From a virus, in the IMG/VR virus record IMGVR_UViG_3300029811_000191, positions 1 through 25,032 of that record: a DNA stretch of 25,032 nt, one strand, 5' to 3'. Of this stretch, positions 19,489-25,032 are shown in pieces. Position 1 is the stretch's first letter. Every line of letters starts with the position of its first letter. The notes under the pieces were generated by a model that did no database searches, was not told where the DNA came from, and saw only the letters and a program-made list of their open reading frames with translations. Both the position numbers and the translations under genes were made by a program.

Positions 19489-21140
19489 TGTCAGTAAAAC
19501 ATGTTGCCAGAGGTGATGAATTAAAGGCTTGGAGCCTTATGGGTGAAGGGCGTCACCAGCTCTCGATTTTGAAAAACCTAATGCAGTTTCAGAATCTTGA
19601 ACAGCAGCAAAGATCGGTAACTTATAGTGATGGGACTATTATTAAATGTTTGAGTTGCTTTGGTCAAGATGTCATTGATGTCTTTGTTCCTATTCCTGCT
19701 GGAGAGCTAAGAGAAGAGCAGAGAGAAATACCACTTTCTAAGTATTATCCTGCATTCGAAGCTTACGACGGAAAATTGTGGGGTTCAAAATTCATGGGTG
19801 TAGTTTTATGTAAAGGTGGAGGTTTTGATCCTCCTTATGAATTTATTGAAAAAGATTCTCTACCTAATGATTATCCTGATGAGCCAATGGGGAAGTTGCC
19901 TAAAGAACGGATATGGTGGCCAGAAATAAACAGACGACTTCAGGATGTTATACCAAAGGGCATTGCGGAAGCTGATATTGTTAATGAACAAGCAACTATA
20001 GTTAATGAATCTTGGCCAGGTGGATTTACTGGAAATTATCTGCCTAAGAGTTGTCGGTATTGGTATGAGTCTGAGTTATACTGCGAAGGTGCTTGGTGGT
20101 ATCACGCCAGAGCAGGTGCATTATATCAGTATAGCAGAACGGAAAGTCTTAATGCAAGTCCAGGATTTAGTTATATACCGGAGGATGAGGCGTCTCCAGG
20201 ATATTGGCCAAATTATACTTATAATGATAGTTCACACTGGGGCGGACGAAAGCCAAGTATTCTCCTAGATATAAGTTACAATTTTTATCGTATAGTTCAG
20301 GGTAGTGGAAGCAACAGTTTTTTTGGTCATATTTACCCAGGTGTTGATGATTATGCCTGTAAGTTTATTGTTGACGAAATTATAGGAGGAATAACATTTG
20401 GACATTGGGAACAAGATCCTAGTGTTACCTATGATACAATAGAGGCAGATGCAGTGGCTCAGGCTACAGCCTCACCTCCAGGCGAAGAATACACTTTTGA
20501 AAAACGAAGTGATTTTTACCTATCAGCTTTTGAGTATTCTTATCTTGATGATTATCGTGAGATATGGAACGGCTATGGAAGCGTATTAGATGCTGATCAT
20601 TATGCACTTACCTTTAGCGGGCTGAATGGAAAAGTTGGTAGAGCTTATAGTAGAGCAGTAGGAGAGATAAAAGATTGTCTTGCACTTTATTGTTCTCCTT
20701 CTGCAGAAGAATGTTCAGCAGATCCTGCTTTAGTAGTAACAGATGTACGAACAGAGGGTCCTCTTGTTGTTGCGATAGATGGTGTAGTATTTGAACTTTT
20801 TCCCGAAACACAACCAGAAAATTCTCCTAGGTTGCAACAGGCTTATCAAAAATATTTCAGGGTTGGAGATCGCAGTATTGGCTTATTTCACATAGCAAAA
20901 AATTATTGGGACCCTCTTGATTATATATACGTATATGCAGAAGTACAGCATAAAGAAGGGGAACCCGCTAATTCAGAGGTTACACGACTTGTAATTACTG
21001 AAGTAGAAGAACACAGTACATATCATGTAATTCCTGATGTAGTAGACTTAGATAATAATCCTCTTTATGGCAGAGGTAAATTTCGTTTAATCTATGAGGA
21101 AGAAATAGTGAGAGAAGATGGTACACCGCTTAGTACTTAG
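19488..21140 (+). CDS. Tail-module protein of unknown function, 550 aa
   Basis: The N-terminal ~75 residues (HQLSILKNLMQFQNLEQQQR, then DGTIIKCLSCFGQDVIDVFV) match a pattern I associate with phage tail-region proteins following the nozzle genes. The middle (about 100-330) is rich in W, Y, G and P with several cysteines, and the end is acidic and beta-rich. There is no enzymatic motif. Possibilities include a tail-tip or fibre-like adhesin. The gene is coupled to its upstream neighbour by TGATG and is the longest tail gene here. Confidence 0.6.
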   Translation: MSVKHVARGDELKAWSLMGEGRHQLSILKNLMQFQNLEQQQRSVTYSDGTIIKCLSCFGQDVIDVFVPIPAGELREEQREIPLSKYYPAFEAYDGKLWGSKFMGVVLCKGGGFDPPYEFIEKDSLPNDYPDEPMGKLPKERIWWPEINRRLQDVIPKGIAEADIVNEQATIVNESWPGGFTGNYLPKSCRYWYESELYCEGAWWYHARAGALYQYSRTESLNASPGFSYIPEDEASPGYWPNYTYNDSSHWGGRKPSILLDISYNFYRIVQGSGSNSFFGHIYPGVDDYACKFIVDEIIGGITFGHWEQDPSVTYDTIEADAVAQATASPPGEEYTFEKRSDFYLSAFEYSYLDDYREIWNGYGSVLDADHYALTFSGLNGKVGRAYSRAVGEIKDCLALYCSPSAEECSADPALVVTDVRTEGPLVVAIDGVVFELFPETQPENSPRLQQAYQKYFRVGDRSIGLFHIAKNYWDPLDYIYVYAEVQHKEGEPANSEVTRLVITEVEEHSTYHVIPDVVDLDNNPLYGRGKFRLIYEEEIVREDGTPLST

Positions 21141-21159
21141 TGCAGGGGAAAGGTAAATT

Positions 21160-22488
21160 ATGGGCTCGTTCAGAATAGGAATGGATGAAAATAAGATTGC
21201 ACAATTAGTAGAGAATTATTTCTCTGCTTCGACCACTATGGCAAGTGGACGTTCTTCTGCATTGACTTCTCTCCTGAGTCAATTATCGAGCCTTTTCAGT
21301 GGTGCTGCAATACCAACTATTGATGCTGCATATAATCATCAATCTATATCTCTCCATTCAGATTCAGCATCTAAACCCACTGCTCCTACTCTGTCTATAG
21401 ATGAAGATGCTCCAGTGATGGGAGAATTGGCCAGCTTTTCAATGCCGACAATCACTATTCCTTCTTATGCAATTACGGAGCCTGTAGCAGAGCTTGACTA
21501 TAATGAAGCAATATATCAGTCAGATATACAAGATGCCTTAAAGATTGCCCTTCTGGAGTTCATTAAAAGTGGAGGAGCGGGTCTCGGTGCAGATGTAGAA
21601 GATGCCTTGTGGGCGAGAGGTAGGACAGAGCGGGACTTAGTAAATGAAAGGGCTTATAATGAAGTTGAAGAATTTATTGCTTCGAAAGGTTACTGTGTTC
21701 CAGCAGGTGCTTTGAATGGATTAAGGTCAAGAATCTTGGCTGAGCAGACCAGGGCAGATGCAGAGGTGAACTTTAAGATAATGATCGAACAGGCCAGACT
21801 TGCACGAGGCCAATCTGAGCATACAATGAGTATGTCCATTGCACTTGAAGGACAAGAGAAGGAGCACTTCAATAATGTTGCAAATAGGACTTTGGAATGT
21901 GCAAAGGCAGCAGCACAGGTTATTCTTAGTTTATATGCTGCAAAGGTAATGGGATATCGCAAGCAAATGGAAGGGGCTAAGATAGCGGTTGAAACAAAAA
22001 AGACTGAGATTGATGCTATTGTTGCAGGGAATAAGGGTGTCATTGATACATACTCAGCAAGTGTAGAGGGCTACAAAGCTAAGCTTTTGGCAGAGATAGG
22101 AATAGTAGAAGCCTTTGCCAAATTGTACGGCTTTGAAATTGCAGGGTATAGGACTGATACAGAAATAGTTGCGATTGATCTTGATGCTCAGATTAAAGCT
22201 TACCAGAGTAAAATAGACCAAGCAAATAATCAAACAGCATTATCTTTGCAGGAAGCTGAAATAGCAATAAGGTCTTATTTAAAAGCTGTCCAATTGACAG
22301 AAGGCACAATAAGTGGCGGAGGTGGTCTGTCTGCGCAGGCAATTGCAAGTGCTTTAAGTGCAATAAATGTTAGTGCAAGTATAGGTGACAGTGTTTTTAG
22401 TAATGCAAAGTCAAATGTTAGTGATACAAAAAGTCGTCGTAGCAGCGTTAATTGCTCGGAAATTCATAGATATGATCATACGGAGTAA
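21160..22488 (+). CDS. Coiled-coil virion protein, paralogue 1, 442 aa
   Basis: The N-terminal ~100 residues are S/T/A/P-rich and low-complexity. The rest is a long helical region with ALWARGRTERDLVNERAYNE, RADAEVNFKIMIEQARLARG and GQEKEHFNNVANRTLECAKA. It aligns along its whole length with the next protein. Both end in a shared C-terminal tag, here SEIHRYDHTE. Related helical proteins are encoded in the tail regions of many phages. A role as tail or ejection protein is inferred. Confidence 0.7.
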   Translation: MGSFRIGMDENKIAQLVENYFSASTTMASGRSSALTSLLSQLSSLFSGAAIPTIDAAYNHQSISLHSDSASKPTAPTLSIDEDAPVMGELASFSMPTITIPSYAITEPVAELDYNEAIYQSDIQDALKIALLEFIKSGGAGLGADVEDALWARGRTERDLVNERAYNEVEEFIASKGYCVPAGALNGLRSRILAEQTRADAEVNFKIMIEQARLARGQSEHTMSMSIALEGQEKEHFNNVANRTLECAKAAAQVILSLYAAKVMGYRKQMEGAKIAVETKKTEIDAIVAGNKGVIDTYSASVEGYKAKLLAEIGIVEAFAKLYGFEIAGYRTDTEIVAIDLDAQIKAYQSKIDQANNQTALSLQEAEIAIRSYLKAVQLTEGTISGGGGLSAQAIASALSAINVSASIGDSVFSNAKSNVSDTKSRRSSVNCSEIHRYDHTE

Positions 22489-22491
22489 GTT

Positions 22492-23841
22492 ATGGGTGAC
22501 TGTGGTATTAATATAAGAAGTGGAACAGTAACATTAGGAGATTCTAGTTCTCCTAATAATGTGTCTAAGAGATTTGAGCTTGGAACAAGCGTAGCTTCTG
22601 CTCAATCATCTGCAGCATTAACTTACCTTTCTGCATTGAGTTCAGTGTTTGCAGAGGCAACAATGCCTGATGCAGATATTTCCTACAGTTTTGGAGATAT
22701 TTTAAAGAAGTCGATTTCTGCTCCTACACCCCCTAGTCCATCTATAGATACGAGTGGGGAACCAACAGTTGGAGAGCTAATTAGCATTGCAGTTCCAACA
22801 GTTACCATTCCTTCTTATACAGTAATAGAACCTGGTATAGTAGACCTTGGATATGATGAGGCTGCATATTATTCAGATATTCAGGATGCTCTAATGGTTG
22901 CCCTGGTTAATTTTATTGAAAACGGTGGGACTGGAATTGATGCTGATACAGAAGCTGCACTATGGGAAAGGGGTAGGGAAAGACAAGCAATTTTAAACGG
23001 GAGTTTATATAGCGAGGCTAGTGCTCATATTGCATCTAAGGGATATAACCTTCCTGCTTGTATATTGACAGGGCTGCTATCTGAATCTCTCTTAGAACAA
23101 AACAGGGCAGATGTACAACTTGAAAACGAAATACTGATTGAACAAGCCAGGCTTACAAGAGCACAGTCTGATTATTCTATTAAGGCAGCTATTACATTTG
23201 AAGGGCAGGAGAAGACGCACTTTAATAACATTGCTAATAGGACGCTAGACTGTGCAAAGGCGGCAGTGCAAGTTATAATTGATTTGTATCTTACAAAACT
23301 TGATGCTTATATTGTTAAGTTAGAGGCTGCCAGAGTATCAGCTGAGATTGCAAAGATACAAGCTGGTGCTGTTGCCGCGACAAATGAGAATACTGTTAAT
23401 ATCTATAAGGCAGATATAGAGGGATATAAAGTTAGACTGCAAGCAGAGATAGGAATAGCTGAAACAATAGCTAAGATATATGGATTCAAAGTTATGGCTT
23501 ACGAGATTGAGGCAAAGACAGCAATGCTTGACCTTGACGTACAAATTAAGAAATACCAAGGCGGGATAGATCAAGCTAAGAATGAAACAGTATTATCTTT
23601 GAAAGAAGCTGAAATGGTAATACAAGAGTATCTGGGAAGTCTTCAATTGACAGCGGCGTCAGGACTGGCTAAAGGACGTGTCTACACACAATGGCTTGCG
23701 GCTGCTCTGGGTATGGCCAATGCAAGTGCAAGTCTTGGAGAGAGCGTTACTCGTGCAGCAACTTGTACTGATAGCTCTACGGGGACAAAAATAAGGTCTG
23801 ATTCTTACTCAGATATACACAGATATGATCATGAGGGGTAG
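22492..23841 (+). CDS. Coiled-coil virion protein, paralogue 2, 449 aa
   Basis: A tandem duplicate of the previous gene, 3 nt downstream, with GGAG inside the end of that gene as ribosome site. Matching blocks include VPTVTIPSYTVIEPGI, YYSDIQDALMVALVNFIE, ALWERGRERQAI, RADVQLENEILIEQARLTRA and GQEKTHFNNIANRTLDCAKA. It ends SDIHRYDHEG. The N-termini differ more than the helical region, as expected if the two proteins contact different partners. Confidence 0.7.
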   Translation: MGDCGINIRSGTVTLGDSSSPNNVSKRFELGTSVASAQSSAALTYLSALSSVFAEATMPDADISYSFGDILKKSISAPTPPSPSIDTSGEPTVGELISIAVPTVTIPSYTVIEPGIVDLGYDEAAYYSDIQDALMVALVNFIENGGTGIDADTEAALWERGRERQAILNGSLYSEASAHIASKGYNLPACILTGLLSESLLEQNRADVQLENEILIEQARLTRAQSDYSIKAAITFEGQEKTHFNNIANRTLDCAKAAVQVIIDLYLTKLDAYIVKLEAARVSAEIAKIQAGAVAATNENTVNIYKADIEGYKVRLQAEIGIAETIAKIYGFKVMAYEIEAKTAMLDLDVQIKKYQGGIDQAKNETVLSLKEAEMVIQEYLGSLQLTAASGLAKGRVYTQWLAAALGMANASASLGESVTRAATCTDSSTGTKIRSDSYSDIHRYDHEG

Positions 23842-23864
23842 CTTTTTAAAAGGGAGGAGATCTA

Positions 23865-24605
23865 ATGTATGGAGGAAAATTTTTATACCCACGAGCTTCT
23901 GAACAGTCGCATCGACTGGAAGTAGCACGCCTTAAAGAAGACCGTCTTGCAGAAGAGGCAAAATTTGCTCGCAGAGAAGCTTTTGACAAATGGAATATAA
24001 GAGAAAAGCCTGGGCCTGCGGGAGCTGAAGTTTTCTCCGATAGAGGACCAGATAAGTTAACATCTGTTGTTCATTACGGCCAAAGAGGAGATCCTGCAGG
24101 GGCTGAATTAGCAGAGGCTTTCCGCGCGGCTAGGAGTGGAACTAGGCCAAGAGAGGCTGCGGGTATAGAAAAGACTAGAGCTGAAGCTGCGGGGATAAGA
24201 TATGGTATAGCATCTGAGAGAGGTACTGAAGGTTTAGTAGAAGATATTCTGAAGGCAAAGGGAGCTATGGGGAAAGCAAAGGTGGAGGAACTTAATCTTG
24301 CTATTAAGGAGGCACAGCGTGGAGCCAGGCTTAGAGATGAAGCTGAAATAACAGAGGCTGAGAGGTTAGAGGCTGCTAGAATTGCTGAAGAAACAGAAAT
24401 GCCTTCGCCAGAGGCAGCAAAACCTGGAAGGAAGTTAAGACCTAGTATAAAGAAAGCTCTCTTTGGAGGACCAATTTCAGAAGCATCTACTCTTACCCCC
24501 GCACCACTTTTTTCTCCTAAAGGAGGCTGGGGAGAAGCTTACGAATCCTTTCTGGGTCGACCTCTGAAAGAAGCTTATGAATATGCTTTCCCAAGGAGTA
24601 GATAA
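23865..24605 (+). CDS. Charged, alanine/glutamate-rich protein, 246 aa
   Basis: ATG at 23865 has GGGAGGAG upstream. The product is rich in A, E, R and K and mostly helical, with repeats of the type REAAGIEKTRAEAAGIRYG (about 95-115). The C-terminal ~50 residues are proline- and glycine-rich with SPKGGWGEAYESFLGRPLK. It could be an internal virion (ejection) protein, like those encoded late in podovirus structural operons, but no family is recognised. The stop overlaps the next start by 1 nt (TAATG). Confidence 0.62.
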   Translation: MYGGKFLYPRASEQSHRLEVARLKEDRLAEEAKFARREAFDKWNIREKPGPAGAEVFSDRGPDKLTSVVHYGQRGDPAGAELAEAFRAARSGTRPREAAGIEKTRAEAAGIRYGIASERGTEGLVEDILKAKGAMGKAKVEELNLAIKEAQRGARLRDEAEITEAERLEAARIAEETEMPSPEAAKPGRKLRPSIKKALFGGPISEASTLTPAPLFSPKGGWGEAYESFLGRPLKEAYEYAFPRSR

Positions 24606-25032
24606 TGAGCTTATCTAGCCAAATAATATCTCAAGCTTTATCTGGCGGTTGGGAAACAGGCGAAGGCTATCTTGCCAAGCGAGAGAAGGAGCGTGGGAAG
24701 AAGCTTGAAAAGCGTGCTGACCTTCTTGCTAGGCCGGGTGAACTGGAGAAGAGAGTTGCAGATGCTGCACAAGTACTTTCCCTTTCTACTCGAAAGTTAA
24801 GGACTAGAAGATATGATAGTAAACTGCAGGCTCTTGAAGCTCAGTCAGAGGGAACACCGCAAGAAGGTTTTGCTTCTGAATTGCTTGTAGAGTATACTAA
24901 AGCTTTGCAAGATCCAAGACATCTTGATGTATCTGACAGGCAGCTTCTTGCTGGTGTTACTGAAGGTCTAATGAGAATGCCCGATAAGGAGGGAAGGTCA
25001 AGACTTGACGATGCTCATAGATATAAATGGGA
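24605..25032 (+). CDS. Charged helical protein, truncated by window edge
   Basis: The 142 complete codons run off the right edge. ATG at 24605 overlaps the preceding stop. The N-terminus is MSLSSQIISQALSGGWETGE, followed by a K/R/E-rich helical region (AKREKERGKKLEKRADLL). The rest is mostly helical and soluble. Following a similarly charged protein, it may also be an internal virion protein. The full length is unknown. Confidence 0.65.
   Translation, partial: MSLSSQIISQALSGGWETGEGYLAKREKERGKKLEKRADLLARPGELEKRVADAAQVLSLSTRKLRTRRYDSKLQALEAQSEGTPQEGFASELLVEYTKALQDPRHLDVSDRQLLAGVTEGLMRMPDKEGRSRLDDAHRYKW

Noticed and set aside
24966-25032. DAHRYKW in the truncated last gene as another copy of the IHRYDH tag
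   Set aside because: It is internal, not C-terminal, and only HRY is shared. Probably chance.
1-25032. Search for tRNA genes, integrase and lysis genes
   Set aside because: No cloverleaf-like sequence, recombinase motifs, lysozyme or recognisable endolysin could be seen. The small membrane proteins are too generic to call holins.

Overview
The window is part of a tailed double-stranded DNA bacteriophage genome (Caudoviricetes). A short-tailed, podovirus-like particle is most likely. The portal resembles the P22 portal family and the major capsid protein belongs to the N4-gp56 family. No tail sheath, tape measure or long-tail module is visible. No integrase, excisionase or attachment site is present, so the lifestyle cannot be decided here. 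Most genes have AGGAGG-type ribosome sites and the DNA is AT-rich. The host cannot be named. It should be a bacterium using sigma70-type promoters and, if the candidate sigma54 site is real, one that carries RpoN.

Left arm (1-7709), all genes leftward. About twenty small, tightly packed and often overlapping genes look like early or middle functions. A promoter at 6141-6169 probably drives 5758-6087 and the genes to its left. The one clear enzyme is an ATP-dependent DNA ligase (1495-2349). Around it lie two ribbon-helix-helix regulators with their own promoter, four small CxxC zinc-ribbon-like proteins, two small membrane proteins and many proteins I do not recognise. Several genes are under 60 codons. 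A second leftward group (6723-7709) lies upstream. Its first gene is a paralogue of the gene cut by the left edge of the window.

Two long non-coding stretches interrupt the arm. 6088-6722 is AT-rich. It holds a (TA)-rich tract inside a ~58-bp-armed inverted repeat, a pentamer cluster and a hairpin-bearing block that recurs at 7054, and is a candidate replication origin or regulatory hub. 7710-8099 separates leftward from rightward genes. It holds a near-perfect sigma54 (-24/-12) promoter, a series of perfect palindromes and mutually exclusive hairpins, then a sigma70-like promoter whose -10 box lies 5 nt before the terS start codon.

Right arm (8100-25032), all genes rightward: the packaging and structural module. 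The order is terS, a 36-codon basic ORF, terL, portal, an inserted HNH-AP2 homing endonuclease, scaffold, major capsid protein, two related head proteins, head-tail adaptor, tail-tube/nozzle-like protein, further tail proteins (one with ten short repeats), a pair of tandemly duplicated ~445-residue coiled-coil proteins, and two charged proteins, the last cut by the window edge. TerS/TerL package DNA through the portal into a capsid built on the scaffold; adaptor and nozzle-like proteins close the connector.

The most unusual signal is a 25-nt imperfect-palindrome element found ten times across both arms, nearly always just 3' of a stop codon. Two unrelated operons also begin with an apparently leaderless start of identical geometry.
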